Of a DNA stretch of 64,000 nucleotides, positions 16,858 through 25,762 are shown piece by piece. Within the stretch, counting starts at the first letter, position 1. Each line of letters starts with the position of its first letter. A program made the translations under genes and the position numbers. The notes below the pieces were generated by a model that saw only the letters and a list, made by a program, of their open reading frames with translations, was not told the origin of the DNA and ran no database searches. Source of the DNA: Paenibacillus dendritiformis (GTDB taxonomy: Bacteria > Bacillota > Bacilli > Paenibacillales > Paenibacillaceae); assembly GCF_945605565.1 (NCBI RefSeq), contig NZ_OX216966.1:2906001-2970000 (forward strand). Reading direction: 5' to 3'.

Positions 16858-18564
16858 TTGGCTCAGGCATCTTTTCGAATGGTGGTACAACAGGATTGCA
16901 CGGTGCTGGTGAACGAGCGGAGCCCGGACTATCCGGAGATTCGGGCGGCCGTGCAGCGGTTCGCCGAGCTGATGAAGAATCCGGCGGGCATCCATACGTT
17001 CCGGATGACGCCGATAACATTGTGGAATGCGGCCGCGAACGGCGCCACGGCCCAGTCGGTCACGGAGACGCTGGATCGGTACGCGACGTACCCGACGCCC
17101 ATCAAGGTCAAGCAGGAGATCGAGATGTGGATGGGAAGGTACGGCCTGTTCATTCTGGAAGGGGAGGATAAAGAGACGCACTTCACCCTTCGCTCCGAGG
17201 ATGAAAAGACGCTCGAACGATTCATGCACGATGCGGAAGTCGGCACGCTGTTCTCGGGCCGGCCGCAGCAAGGCCGGGTGCTCGTGCATACCCGCCACCG
17301 CGGTCGGCTGAAGCGGGCCCTTGCGCGCGCGGGTTATCCCGTCATCGACCGTTTGGGCTTCCGCGACGGAGAGCCGCTCTCGTTCCAGCTGGAAGAGAGC
17401 TCATCCTTCTCCCTGCGGCCTTATCAGCAGGATGCGGTCGCCGCGTTCATCGGGTCGGGGACGCGGGCAGCCGGCGATGGCGTCATCGTGCTGCCCTGCG
17501 GAGCGGGCAAGACGATCGTCGGCCTGGCGGCGATGTCGGCGCTGCAGAGCGAGACGCTCATTCTCACCTCGAACGCGACGTCGGTCAAGCAGTGGAAGGA
17601 AGAGCTGCTGAAGCGGACGACATTGAAGAGCGAGCATGTGGGCGAATATACGGGGGCGGACAAGCAGGTGCGCCCCGTGACGATATCAACCTATCAGATA
17701 ATGACCTACCGTCAGCAGAAAGACGGCGAATGGAGCCATATGCGTCTGTTCCATGAGCGCGACTGGGGGCTCATCATTTATGATGAGGTCCATCTGCTGC
17801 CGGCGCCGGTGTTCCGGACGACGGCGGATCTGCAGGCGACACGGCGCCTCGGCCTGACCGCGACGCTTGTGCGCGAGGACGGCTGCGAGCGGGACGTGTT
17901 CTCTCTCATCGGGCCGAAGCGGTTCGAGCTGCCATGGAGACAGCTGGAGGAGGCCGGCTGGATTGCCCAGGTCACCTGCACGGAGGTAAGGGTTCCGCTC
18001 TGTGCGGCGACCCGCATCGCTTATCAGCAGACCGGATTGCGCGAACGGGCGCGCATCGCGGCGGAGAACGGGGCCAAAATTCCGGCGGTCCGGCAGCTCA
18101 TCGCACGCCACCCGGGAGCGCCGACGCTGGTTATCGGACAGTACTTATCCCAGCTTGACGCATTGGCCGCAGCCTTGCAGGCCCCGGTTCTTACCGGGCA
18201 GACACCGCAGGCCGAGCGGCAGCGTCTGTATGAGGCGTTCAAGCAAGGCGAGCTGCCGGTGCTTATCGTATCGAAGGTAGCGAACTTCGCCGTCGATCTG
18301 CCGGACGCGACCGTAGCGATTCAAGTATCCGGCAGCTACGGCTCCCGGCAGGAAGAAGCGCAGCGGCTCGGCAGGCTGCTGCGTCCGAAGAAGGACGGGC
18401 GGATGGCCTATTTCTATACGGTAGTCAGCGAGGCGACCAAAGAGCGGGATTACGCGCTGAAGCGGCAGCTGTTCCTGGTGGAACAGGGCTACCGCTATCT
18501 TATCGAGGAGGGAGAAGAGAACATTGAACACGAATCAGCTGTTGAAGCGGACGGAACCGGATGA
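16858..18564 (+). CDS. Bacterial XPB-type DNA helicase
   Basis: Superfamily 2 3'-5' DNA helicase related to eukaryotic/archaeal XPB (ERCC3), probably acting in DNA repair. The 568-residue product has an N-terminal damage-recognition-like region and RPYQQDAVAAF before the helicase core. Walker A is LPCGAGKT near residue 212-219 and the DExH box is YDEVHLLPAPVF near 308. The XPB-specific RED element appears in GLTATLVREDG, and motif VI is QRLGRLLRP. The start is TTG 16858, behind a GGGGATAGAGGA site. Its last 41 bases overlap the next gene in another frame, so the pair is translationally coupled. Bacterial XPB is known from actinobacteria and some Bacillota. Confidence 0.9.
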   Translation: MAQASFRMVVQQDCTVLVNERSPDYPEIRAAVQRFAELMKNPAGIHTFRMTPITLWNAAANGATAQSVTETLDRYATYPTPIKVKQEIEMWMGRYGLFILEGEDKETHFTLRSEDEKTLERFMHDAEVGTLFSGRPQQGRVLVHTRHRGRLKRALARAGYPVIDRLGFRDGEPLSFQLEESSSFSLRPYQQDAVAAFIGSGTRAAGDGVIVLPCGAGKTIVGLAAMSALQSETLILTSNATSVKQWKEELLKRTTLKSEHVGEYTGADKQVRPVTISTYQIMTYRQQKDGEWSHMRLFHERDWGLIIYDEVHLLPAPVFRTTADLQATRRLGLTATLVREDGCERDVFSLIGPKRFELPWRQLEEAGWIAQVTCTEVRVPLCAATRIAYQQTGLRERARIAAENGAKIPAVRQLIARHPGAPTLVIGQYLSQLDALAAALQAPVLTGQTPQAERQRLYEAFKQGELPVLIVSKVANFAVDLPDATVAIQVSGSYGSRQEEAQRLGRLLRPKKDGRMAYFYTVVSEATKERDYALKRQLFLVEQGYRYLIEEGEENIEHESAVEADGTG

Positions 18565-20509
18565 AGCCTCGGCGCCCCGCCGCTGCTGGGAGCGTTATGC
18601 GCAGCGGCCGGATGCGATTCGGGAGGAGTTCCGGGCGCTCCAGCCGCCGCTGCGGATTCCGCTGGTGCTCATGCTGAAGCAAGCCGGCCCGCTCCCGTTC
18701 ACGGTGGACAAGCTGTTGAGCTGGCATGGGCCGGAGGCGGCCGGTTCGGCGCTGCTGGCCGCTTGCGACCCGCTCGCCGAACGCGGCTTCGTGGCGAGCG
18801 TCAAGCGGGCGTGGGGCGAACGCCTGCTCTTCCTGCCGTCGGATATTTATGTTCAGCTGATGGGATGCCTGCTGGATGAACAGCTCCAGGCGGAAGACGG
18901 TCATCCGGAACGGCCGAAGCCAGAGGAGGAGACGCCCGGCCTGGAACCGGCAGGCGATGTGTTCGAAGCGGGACGCGGCATCGTCTTCGGCCTGTTCTCC
19001 CTGCTTGCCTTCGCGGCGAAGGAAGGGCTGCCGTTGACGGCGAAGGGCACACTCCACAAGCGTGCCGTCACCCGGCTGTCGGCGCTCAATCCATGGGCGG
19101 CCGCGGAGCTTCCGAATGATATGGGAGCGCAGTATCCGTTCGCCGACGCGCTGCCGCTGCCGCTCGCCCTGGTCATCGATATTGCGCTCCGCTTCGGCCT
19201 GCTGAAGAAGGAGGCGAACCGGTATGCGGTGAATGAGCCGGAGCTGGCCCGCTGGCTGCGGCTTCCTCCGTCGGTCTGGCGCGAAGCGGTGATGTCCGTG
19301 GTGGAGGAGCATTACTTGCCGGCGGATGCGCAGCTGCGCCATCTCGTGCTGGCGGTGCGCCTTATCGGAGCGGATGGAGCTTGGCATGGCGAACGGGAGG
19401 TCATTGGGAGGCTGAGACGACTCGGATTATTGGACACGGAGGACGCGGCCCGGGCAGAGCGCCAGCTGCGCGGCTGGCTCCGAACCTTCCACGCGTTCGG
19501 CTTCTGTCATCTGGCTCGGCCGGAGCAGGAGGAAGGGGCGTGGGCTTACCGCCTCCCGGAACAGGAAATGGCGGAAGGGCCGGGATTTTTCATTCAACCG
19601 GATTTCGAAATATTGCTTCCCGCCGCCGCCCCGTTCTATCTCCGGTGGGAGCTGGAAGCGATCGCGGAATGCGTCCGCACCGATCAGATGGATGTGTACC
19701 GGTTGACCAAAGCCTCGTTCGAGCAAGGGGTGGAGCATGGGCGGACGATGGAGTCCGTCTTGCGCTTCATGGAGGCGCATGCCTGGTCGGGCGTGCCCGA
19801 AAATATTCAGGATGCGATGGAGCTGTGGAGCTTGCAATATGGCCGCGTCCGCTTCGCCGAAGTGATGCTGCTTCGCTGTGAGGACAGCGATGTCGCGGCG
19901 GAAGTGAAGGAGGCGCTGCTCCGCGAACCTTCCGGCCTGGCCGGAATCGAGCCGATCGGGGATCGGGACTTCATCGTCGATCGGGATCGCGCCCGCGAGC
20001 TGGGGAAGACGCTGGATAAGGCGGGAATCGCGCCTCTGCGCCAATGGGCCGGGAAGGAGGAGACGGACGCCATGATATCGGTATGGGAGGAAGCTTCCGC
20101 CGACTTGGGGGCGTTAATGGAGGAAGCGGGGAAAGCAATGGTTTACAGCCCTTCTCCGTTGCAGTATTATGAAATGGAAACCGAACCGCTGCTTGGTGAA
20201 GAAATGGCGGCGCCTTATCGGGAGGTGCCCGGCCAATGGACAAGAACGCTGCGTTCCTATCATGCTTCCACACAGAAGGATCTGGTGTCGACGGCCATTC
20301 GGCTCTTGACCCCCATCGAAGTGGAGCAGTCGGGGCAGTGCGCCACGCTTATTCCCGTCAGAATCCGGGACGGAGAGAAGGGAGCGTGGCTGTTGGAAGC
20401 TTATGATGCCGGCGAGAGAGACACGGCAGAGCTGAAGACATGGTCCCCGGCCGATTGGGAGCGGCAGCGGCTGGTGCTTCCCGCAGGTTGCCCTGGATCA
20501 AGCCGGTAA
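18524..20509 (+). CDS. Helicase-associated protein (Helicase_C_3 / Ssl2-like)
   Basis: A 661-residue protein with no Walker motifs, so not itself a helicase. The C-terminal part (about residues 340-480) reads as the Helicase_C_3 domain: PGFFIQPDFEILLP, then PFYLRWELEAIAE and VYRLTKASFEQGVEHG. The N-terminal part is helical with winged-helix-like stretches. It overlaps the XPB gene by 41 bases and starts at TTG 18524 behind GGAGGGAGAAG, so the two products very likely act together. I infer a partner role comparable to how XPB works with accessory proteins elsewhere; the actual activity is unknown. The final third contains acidic low-complexity segments. Confidence 0.78.
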   Translation: MNTNQLLKRTEPDEASAPRRCWERYAQRPDAIREEFRALQPPLRIPLVLMLKQAGPLPFTVDKLLSWHGPEAAGSALLAACDPLAERGFVASVKRAWGERLLFLPSDIYVQLMGCLLDEQLQAEDGHPERPKPEEETPGLEPAGDVFEAGRGIVFGLFSLLAFAAKEGLPLTAKGTLHKRAVTRLSALNPWAAAELPNDMGAQYPFADALPLPLALVIDIALRFGLLKKEANRYAVNEPELARWLRLPPSVWREAVMSVVEEHYLPADAQLRHLVLAVRLIGADGAWHGEREVIGRLRRLGLLDTEDAARAERQLRGWLRTFHAFGFCHLARPEQEEGAWAYRLPEQEMAEGPGFFIQPDFEILLPAAAPFYLRWELEAIAECVRTDQMDVYRLTKASFEQGVEHGRTMESVLRFMEAHAWSGVPENIQDAMELWSLQYGRVRFAEVMLLRCEDSDVAAEVKEALLREPSGLAGIEPIGDRDFIVDRDRARELGKTLDKAGIAPLRQWAGKEETDAMISVWEEASADLGALMEEAGKAMVYSPSPLQYYEMETEPLLGEEMAAPYREVPGQWTRTLRSYHASTQKDLVSTAIRLLTPIEVEQSGQCATLIPVRIRDGEKGAWLLEAYDAGERDTAELKTWSPADWERQRLVLPAGCPGSSR

Positions 20510-20535
20510 TCTAGATAAGAATTGAGCGTGATAAC

Positions 20536-20988
20536 ATGTCAGTAGGACAGTATGAATCCGTTGTCGACATGGCCGTTCTGCTCACGAACGCTTACCAATT
20601 GGGCGATATGATTAACCAGTCGGTGGAAGTAGCCGAATATCTATATTGGAAAGAACGTATGGAGCAGAATGCGGAGGTCGATCGTCTCGTTCGCGAATTC
20701 GCTCGCAAGAAGGAGCTGTTCGAGGAGACGGAGCGCTTCGGACATTTCCATCCGGATTATCACCGGGCGAAGGATGAAGTGATGGCCGTGCAGGCGCAGC
20801 TGGACGCGATTGACGAAGTGGCCCGCTTTAAGGAGGCGGAGAAAGCGCTGGACGAGCTGCTTCATGGACTGTCAGAGGTGATTGCCCATGCGGTCTCCGA
20901 TACGATCAAAGTACCCGGCAACGACCCGCTGCCATCAAAAGGCTGCGGAAGCGGAGGATGCAGTGGCGGCTGCAGCAGCTGCTCTTAG
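20536..20988 (+). CDS. ylbF: YlbF/RicF, subunit of the Ric (YlbF-YmcA-YaaT) complex
   Basis: A 150-residue helical protein of the Com_YlbF family. With YmcA and YaaT it forms the Fe-S-containing Ric complex, which promotes RNase Y-dependent mRNA maturation, competence, biofilm formation and sporulation in B. subtilis. Seen here are VVDMAVLLTNAYQLGDMI at the start, FARKKELFEETERFGHFHPDY in the middle, and a C-terminal Cys-rich tail (GCGSGGCSGGCSSCS) holding four Cys, a likely cluster ligand set. ATG 20536 is 27 bases after the previous stop. ylbG follows 33 bases downstream, the same order as in Bacillus. Confidence 0.92.
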   Translation: MSVGQYESVVDMAVLLTNAYQLGDMINQSVEVAEYLYWKERMEQNAEVDRLVREFARKKELFEETERFGHFHPDYHRAKDEVMAVQAQLDAIDEVARFKEAEKALDELLHGLSEVIAHAVSDTIKVPGNDPLPSKGCGSGGCSGGCSSCS

Positions 20989-21021
20989 CCAGCCTTCATT
21001 CGGGGGAAAGCGAGGAGAATT

Positions 21022-21285
21022 ATGTTTCCTGAACGAACGGGATATATTATATGGGTCACCGATGTGAAGGCGGCCCGGAATCTGGACAAATACGGTACGC
21101 TTCACTATATTTCACGGAAAATGCACTATGCCGTTCTGTATGTCAACTCGGATCGAGCCGAGGATACGGTGAAGAATATTCGCCGCTTGAATTACGTCAA
21201 AAAAATCGAACGCTCGTACCGGAACGAAATCAAGACGGAGTATAGCGGGGATACGCAAGACAAGACCCAATATTTCGGAATGTAA
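21022..21285 (+). CDS. ylbG: YlbG family protein (DUF2129)
   Basis: An 87-residue protein starting MFPERTGYIIWVTDVKAARN, with LHYISRKMHYAVLYVN and IRRLNYVKKIERSYRNEI. It matches YlbG in length and order and stands next to ylbF as usual. Function is unknown; a small RNA- or protein-binding fold is likely. ATG 21022 follows GGAGAAT. A terminator follows, ending the ylbF-ylbG unit. Confidence 0.92.
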   Translation: MFPERTGYIIWVTDVKAARNLDKYGTLHYISRKMHYAVLYVNSDRAEDTVKNIRRLNYVKKIERSYRNEIKTEYSGDTQDKTQYFGM

Positions 21286-21307
21286 GAGCATGGATACAGA
21301 CTACACC

Positions 21308-21340
21308 GACCTATTCCTACTATTGGAATAGGTCTTTTTG
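21308..21340 (+). terminator. Terminator after ylbG
   Basis: GACCTATTCC and GGAATAGGTC arms, a 7-base loop and TTTTTG. Confidence 0.85.
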
Positions 21341-21611
21341 TTACGGACGTTCGCTCCACTCCGGACTCCCTTCGGGAGGGTGTCCGTCTGCGACCGAGCT
21401 GCTGCCGGCCTGTTGTCAGTCTGCTGCCGGTTGTTGCCGGTCCGTTGCGGCAGGCGTTTATGCGGCAAAGATTGCTCGCCACACTCGTTCGGGAAGTGCT
21501 GATTCGCAGAAAAAAAGTGAAAACGGCACAAGAAAAGATTGGAGAATGTGTCTTTTTTGGAACACTTTGTTAATCTTGTGCTAAAACAGGCCTGGAAAGA
21601 GCAGTGTGAAC

Positions 21612-21640
21612 TTGAGAACGGGTTCCGCTTCATGTAATAT
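21612..21640 (+). promoter_or_regulatory. Promoter of the 145-residue hypothetical gene
   Basis: TTGAGA (21612-21617), exactly 17 bases and TAATAT (21635-21640). It lies at the end of a 400-base gap that otherwise holds only the ylbG terminator and short imperfect GCTGCCGG/GTTGCCGG repeats near 21400-21450. Confidence 0.6.
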
Positions 21641-21693
21641 ATTGGGTAAATATACATAGACAAAAAGACCTAACGTGGTGGAGAGTGGTACCA

Positions 21694-22131
21694 GTGAGAG
21701 ATAAAGTCATGGAACGATGGAGCACGTATGAACCTTTTTATGTCTTGTTAGGGGATAACAAGGTGGCTGATATCGTCATCACCCATCATGCCAGATCCCG
21801 CTGGGTAGATCGGATTGCCAAGACAGATGCCGATACCGAATCGATCGCCGCGTTTATGTGGGATTGTCTGAAGCAGGAACGGATCGCTCCTTACTACCGC
21901 AACGAGCAGGATGTGTTTCTGATTGACGGAGACTTGGTCGTGGTGGCGGAATTTACTCCTTCCGATCGGGATTTCGATCTGGCGGGAGAGCCGATGATGA
22001 AGATGATTGTCGTTACGTTTCTTGGCAAAATGTCGGAGACGATGGAACTGCGGGATTTGAAGACCTACTATTCCTGGCTCCGTCATTCCCGCCGCATGAC
22101 GCTCGTGAAGAACAGCCGCAAGCGCAAGTAG
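21694..22131 (+). CDS. Conserved-looking hypothetical protein
   Basis: A 145-residue soluble protein that I do not recognise. It has mixed alpha/beta character (VADIVITHHARSRWVDRIAK, DVFLIDGDLVVVAEF, MMKMIVVTFLGKMSE) and ends in a basic tail rich in Arg and Lys (RHSRRMTLVKNSRKRK), which suggests nucleic-acid contact. It has its own good promoter and terminator, which supports a real gene. The start is either GTG 21694, eleven bases after GGTGGAG, or ATG 21709; GTG 21685 is too close to the site. Confidence 0.7.
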   Translation: MRDKVMERWSTYEPFYVLLGDNKVADIVITHHARSRWVDRIAKTDADTESIAAFMWDCLKQERIAPYYRNEQDVFLIDGDLVVVAEFTPSDRDFDLAGEPMMKMIVVTFLGKMSETMELRDLKTYYSWLRHSRRMTLVKNSRKRK

Positions 22132-22193
22132 CGGGGCGCTTCCCGAAGCGCGCCGTATAGGCAGCTCTGTACAACATACGCCAGTGCATAGGA

Positions 22194-22225
22194 GGCCGTT
22201 CCCTGCCGGGGACGGTCATTTTATT
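22194..22225 (+). terminator. Terminator after the hypothetical gene
   Basis: GGCCGTTCCC and GGGGACGGTC arms around TGCC, followed by ATTTTATT. Confidence 0.7.
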
Positions 22226-22381
22226 GCGGGGAAAAGGTGCGCCGGATCGGGCGGACAGCGCGAATCTGGAAAACGGCTCCCGCCGCGCTGCCGCCCGCCC
22301 CGGGGCGAGCATCCCGGACCGCTGCCGCCTGCCTCGGAGCGAGCTTCACGGCAGACTTTCTAATGTTCGCTCCCATTGGAG

Positions 22382-22387
22382 TATAAT
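22382..22387 (+). promoter_or_regulatory. -10 element of the LysR-type regulator gene
   Basis: Perfect TATAAT with a poor -35 (TCTAAT region). It implies transcription from about 22394, which would leave ATG 22402 almost leaderless and favours ATG 22423. Confidence 0.5.
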
Positions 22388-22422
22388 GGGGGAGAGAGTC
22401 CATGGGAGAGGATGAAGGACGC

Positions 22423-23337
22423 ATGGGGTTGAGTTTCCATCAGCTTCATATTTTCTATACGGTTGCCACACGGGGGAGCTTCTCCGCGGCGGCACAGACG
22501 CTGCATATGACCCAGCCCGCAGTGACGATGCAAATTCAGGCGCTTGAGGAATATTTCGGCACAAAGCTGCTGCACCGCTCGACGAAGAAGCTCAATCTGT
22601 CCGAGGCAGGGCAGAAGCTGCTGCCCTATGCGAAGCGTTGTCTCGATCTCGTTCGCGAGACCGAAGAGATGATGTCCAACTATACGCTTGATCTGCAGGG
22701 CAGATTGAAGCTGGCCGCCAGCCTGACGATTGGCGAATACGCGCTGCCCCATCTGCTGGGGGCGTTCGCGAAGCAGCATCCGCAGCTGGATATCCAGCTT
22801 CAGATTATGAACACGTCCCAGATTGTGGCCGGCGTCCGTTCGCAGCATCTGCATCTTGGCCTCGTCGAGGCGCCGGTGACGGAGACGGATATCCATGTCG
22901 AAGCGGTGATGGAAGATGAGCTTATGCTCATTACCCCGCGCGATCATCCGCTCATGAATGCGGAGAAGGTTCGGCTGGAGGATGTGATGCAGTATCCGTT
23001 CGTGCTGCGCGAGACCGGCTCGGGAACGCGCATCGTGATGGAGGAGGCGCTGCGCGCGTGCGGGGCCGATCCCGCCAAGCTGCGGGTCGTCATGGAGCTG
23101 GGCAGCACCGGCGCGGTCAAATCGGCGGTAGAGGCGGGCATCGGCATCACGATGCTCTCGCCGTCCGTCGTCCGTCACGAACAGGCGCTGGGCCTGGTCC
23201 ATGTGCTCCGCATCGAGTCGCTTCGCATCAAGCGGCAGTTCTATGCGGTGCACGCCCAAGCCGGTCTGCTGTCGCTGCCGGCAACGACCTTTATGACCTA
23301 TTTGCGTACCCGACAAGAAAAGGAGTGGTTGCCATGA
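22423..23337 (+). CDS. LysR-family transcriptional regulator
   Basis: DNA-binding regulator with an N-terminal winged helix-turn-helix (FHQLHIFYTVATRGSFSAAA, then TLHMTQPAVTMQIQALE) and a C-terminal periplasmic-binding-like effector domain (about residues 85-295). The 304-residue length is typical, and the subgroup resembles CysL/YwfM-type or sulfur-linked regulators. ATG 22423 is chosen over 22402 because the -10 sits only 15 bases before 22402. The stop codon overlaps the start of the PHP phosphoesterase gene (ATGA), so both are one translationally coupled unit. LysR proteins usually control a neighbour and themselves, and the PHP gene is the only co-directional candidate. Confidence 0.9.
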   Translation: MGLSFHQLHIFYTVATRGSFSAAAQTLHMTQPAVTMQIQALEEYFGTKLLHRSTKKLNLSEAGQKLLPYAKRCLDLVRETEEMMSNYTLDLQGRLKLAASLTIGEYALPHLLGAFAKQHPQLDIQLQIMNTSQIVAGVRSQHLHLGLVEAPVTETDIHVEAVMEDELMLITPRDHPLMNAEKVRLEDVMQYPFVLRETGSGTRIVMEEALRACGADPAKLRVVMELGSTGAVKSAVEAGIGITMLSPSVVRHEQALGLVHVLRIESLRIKRQFYAVHAQAGLLSLPATTFMTYLRTRQEKEWLP

Positions 23338-24275
23338 CTGATTCACAACATGCTATTCCCGCTTCAGCGCAGGCGGAGGAGCCGCGGCTGGCGGCGATGG
23401 AAGGCGCCGGCGGTTCCCCCGTCCGGACCGGGGGAGCGGATCTGCACAGCCATACGGAGGCTTCCGACGGAATGACCCGGCCGGAAGAGAATGTCCGCTT
23501 GGCGAAGGAGGCCGGGCTGGAGGCGTTGGCGATTACCGATCACGACACGGTGGCCGGCATTGGCGAGGCGCTCGCCGCCGGCCGGCGCTGGGGCATCGAG
23601 ATTGTGCCCGGCGTCGAGATCAGCACGGTCGAGGAAGGCATCGATATCCATGTGCTGGGCTATTTCGTGCGGGTGGAGGACGAGCGGTTCCTGCAGCGGT
23701 TAAGCGAGCTGCGCGCGGTCCGGGACCGCCGCAACGAGATGCTGATCGCCAAGCTGAACGAGCTGGGCATTCCGTTGACGATGGAGGAGGTCCTGTCTGG
23801 CCTACGTCGTCCGCTGTCGCCGGGAGAGACGGTGGGCCGCCCGCATATCGCGGACGCTCTCGTCCGGCGCGGCGCGGTTCGCGACATGCAGGAGGCGTTC
23901 GAGCGTTATATCGGCGTCGGCGGGGCGGCGTACGTCAATCCGCCCCGCATCCGGCCTAGCGAGGCGGTGCGCTGGATTAAGGAAGCGGGAGGCGCCGCCG
24001 TGCTTGCTCATCCGGGCATCTACGGCAATGACGAGCTGGTCGCACGGCTGCTGGATGAGTCGCCATGGGACGGAATCGAAGTATGGCATTCGGATCATTC
24101 GGCCGCAGACGCGGAGCGGTATTTGCAGTTGGCGGAGCGGCACGGCCTGATCGCGACCGCCGGCTCGGACTTCCATGGCGCGCGGCAGGGGAAGGTGTTC
24201 CATGGCGCGCTCGGCGGCCGGCGCGTCGGGCTGGAAACCGTCCGGCGCTTGCGGGAGCGAAGCGGGCGGGATTGA
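23334..24275 (+). CDS. PHP-domain metal-dependent phosphoesterase
   Basis: A 313-residue polymerase-and-histidinol-phosphatase fold enzyme of the YciV/RNase AM (TrpH) group. Known members of that group hydrolyse 3',5'-nucleoside bisphosphates or trim RNA 5' ends. Metal ligands are visible in order: DLHSHTEASDG near residue 37, ITDHDTVAG near 68, GVEISTVEEGIDIHVLGYF near 98-115, LAHPGIYG near 225 and GSDFHGARQG near 281. Start ATG 23334 overlaps the regulator stop and has AAAGGAG upstream. An extra 30-residue Ala/Glu-rich N-terminus precedes the domain. No terminator is obvious. Confidence 0.9.
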   Translation: MTDSQHAIPASAQAEEPRLAAMEGAGGSPVRTGGADLHSHTEASDGMTRPEENVRLAKEAGLEALAITDHDTVAGIGEALAAGRRWGIEIVPGVEISTVEEGIDIHVLGYFVRVEDERFLQRLSELRAVRDRRNEMLIAKLNELGIPLTMEEVLSGLRRPLSPGETVGRPHIADALVRRGAVRDMQEAFERYIGVGGAAYVNPPRIRPSEAVRWIKEAGGAAVLAHPGIYGNDELVARLLDESPWDGIEVWHSDHSAADAERYLQLAERHGLIATAGSDFHGARQGKVFHGALGGRRVGLETVRRLRERSGRD

Positions 24276-24739
24276 CCCGCGGCAGATCTCCGTCCTCCCT
24301 CTGGAGAGGGGCGCGCGCAGGCTGTCGCGGGGGGCGGCGGCCGCTTCTGTGTGCGCGGGCTGTTCCTGACAGCCTCGTCAAGCCTTAGCCCCGCCTTGGC
24401 CCCTGCGCCAAGTATCCGTCACACGTCACGGTCGAAGCCGCTGCGCTCCCGTTTTACGTTTGGGTTTATCTTTGAGTTTACTTTAGAACTTACCTTTCAG
24501 CCTTGCGTTCGTGCTTGCGTTTGTTGTTACGCTCAGTGTTGAACCTTCTTCGTTTGTACGTTCTGAGTCGAATTTTCTGAGTTGAACAATCTGAGTTGAA
24601 CATCTAAGTTGAACAATCTGAGGTGAACGTTCTGAGTTGAACGTTCTGCGGCATGCAATCCTGCAAAAGTGCAGTATTTTTCAAGGGGGACGGCCGATTC
24701 GGTGGAAAATCCTGCAAAAGCGGCTAGGCCCCTCATATC
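24276..24739. other. Intergenic region with short repeats, no gene
   Basis: About 460 bases. The first half is GC-rich with no ribosome-bound frame. The second half holds a 14-bp tandem repeat (24562-24650) and two copies of the interspersed TGCAG-type motif (AATCCTGCAAAAGTGCAGT near 24657 and AATCCTGCAAAAG near 24707). Confidence 0.5.
24562..24650 (+). repeat. 14-bp tandem repeat, about 6 copies
   Basis: The unit TCTGAGTTGAACRW recurs with TCTGAG/TCTAAG starts at 24562, 24576, 24590, 24603, 24617, 24631 and 24645, a 14-base period with one 13-base step. It is non-coding. Confidence 0.75.
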
Positions 24740-24796
24740 TGGGGTCATGCCCACCAAAAAATATGCGTTCTTAGAATTGCTTCCTATTTCGCGTGA

Positions 24797-25762
24797 TTAC
24801 ATGGCCCGATGATATTTTGATCGGTCTTCCAGCGTCATGACCCACTTCGAGAATTGCGATGGTGACATGCTCTTTAGGCTACCATGCATTCTGCGGTTGT
24901 TGTAGAAATCCATATAACGATCAAGTGCTTCATAGGCCTCTTCAAATGTCATAAATTCCGTCAGGCTGAACAGATCACGTTCGAGTATGCTATGAAATGA
25001 CTCAATGTACGCGTTCATATTCGGGCTACGCGGCGGGATCCGTTCATGGACGATCTCCAGACTCTCGCACGTATCACCAAACAGCTTGCTGACAAACTGA
25101 GGCCCGTTGTCGGTGCGGATGGTAGGTAAGTCATCGCCGGGATTCAGACGTTCTTGCAGCGCACGGCATAGTGTCTGCACGACGTGCTTGGCCTCACAGA
25201 CGGAACCCCGGTATTGTCCGACGACGACGCGGTCAAATACGTCGATGATACTGAGCACGAAAAAGAATCGCTGACGCCCAACCACGTACCCATATTTAAT
25301 GTCAATTTGCCATAGCTGATTCACCCCGGTTACCGTTCGGTTTCTCGGTACTCTGCGAGGATGTTTGCTTGTTTTCTTTCGTTGTTTCTGAAGAATTCCT
25401 AACTCCTTGCAAATGCGGTACGCCTTTTTCTTGTTTAGGATCAAGCCACGTTGTCTGCGGAGGCACAGCGCCAAATTCTTGTACCCATACACGTGCTCTT
25501 CTCCTTCCAGGAGTTCGAGCATCCATTCTTTAATCTGTTCATCTGCAACTTTCCGGCCCGTGTTCGTAGAGGAAAATCCAGGTACAGGACGCCCTTTTAG
25601 GCCGCATGAAGCACGTTCTTCGGTGTTGGATGCCTCTCGTTTCTTCCGGCCATAGTACGTCGATTCGTGAACTTTTAGGATACGCAGAACCTTAGCTGTT
25701 GCATGCCCCCGCTTAATAAACGATTCTGCTACTTCAAGTCTTTCAGATAAGCGGGGTTCTTC
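24797..25762 (-). CDS. IS3-family transposase OrfB, made by -1 frameshift
   Basis: Catalytic part of the IS3 transposase. It contains an HTH_21-like segment (EEHVYGYKNLALCL) and an rve integrase core with the DDE residues: QIDIKYG (first Asp), IRTDNGPQFVS (second Asp) and NMNAYIESFHS (Glu). It ends with the usual DFYNNRRMHGSL motif. A stand-alone ATG exists at 25522, but homologous residues continue upstream (KRGHATAKVLRILKVHESTYY) into the OrfA gene. The reading frame joins OrfA at a perfect A AAA AAG slippery heptamer (25762-25768) in the right phase. Intact, so possibly functional. Confidence 0.88.
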   Translation of the reverse strand, partial: EEPRLSERLEVAESFIKRGHATAKVLRILKVHESTYYGRKKREASNTEERASCGLKGRPVPGFSSTNTGRKVADEQIKEWMLELLEGEEHVYGYKNLALCLRRQRGLILNKKKAYRICKELGILQKQRKKTSKHPRRVPRNRTVTGVNQLWQIDIKYGYVVGRQRFFFVLSIIDVFDRVVVGQYRGSVCEAKHVVQTLCRALQERLNPGDDLPTIRTDNGPQFVSKLFGDTCESLEIVHERIPPRSPNMNAYIESFHSILERDLFSLTEFMTFEEAYEALDRYMDFYNNRRMHGSLKSMSPSQFSKWVMTLEDRSKYHRAM

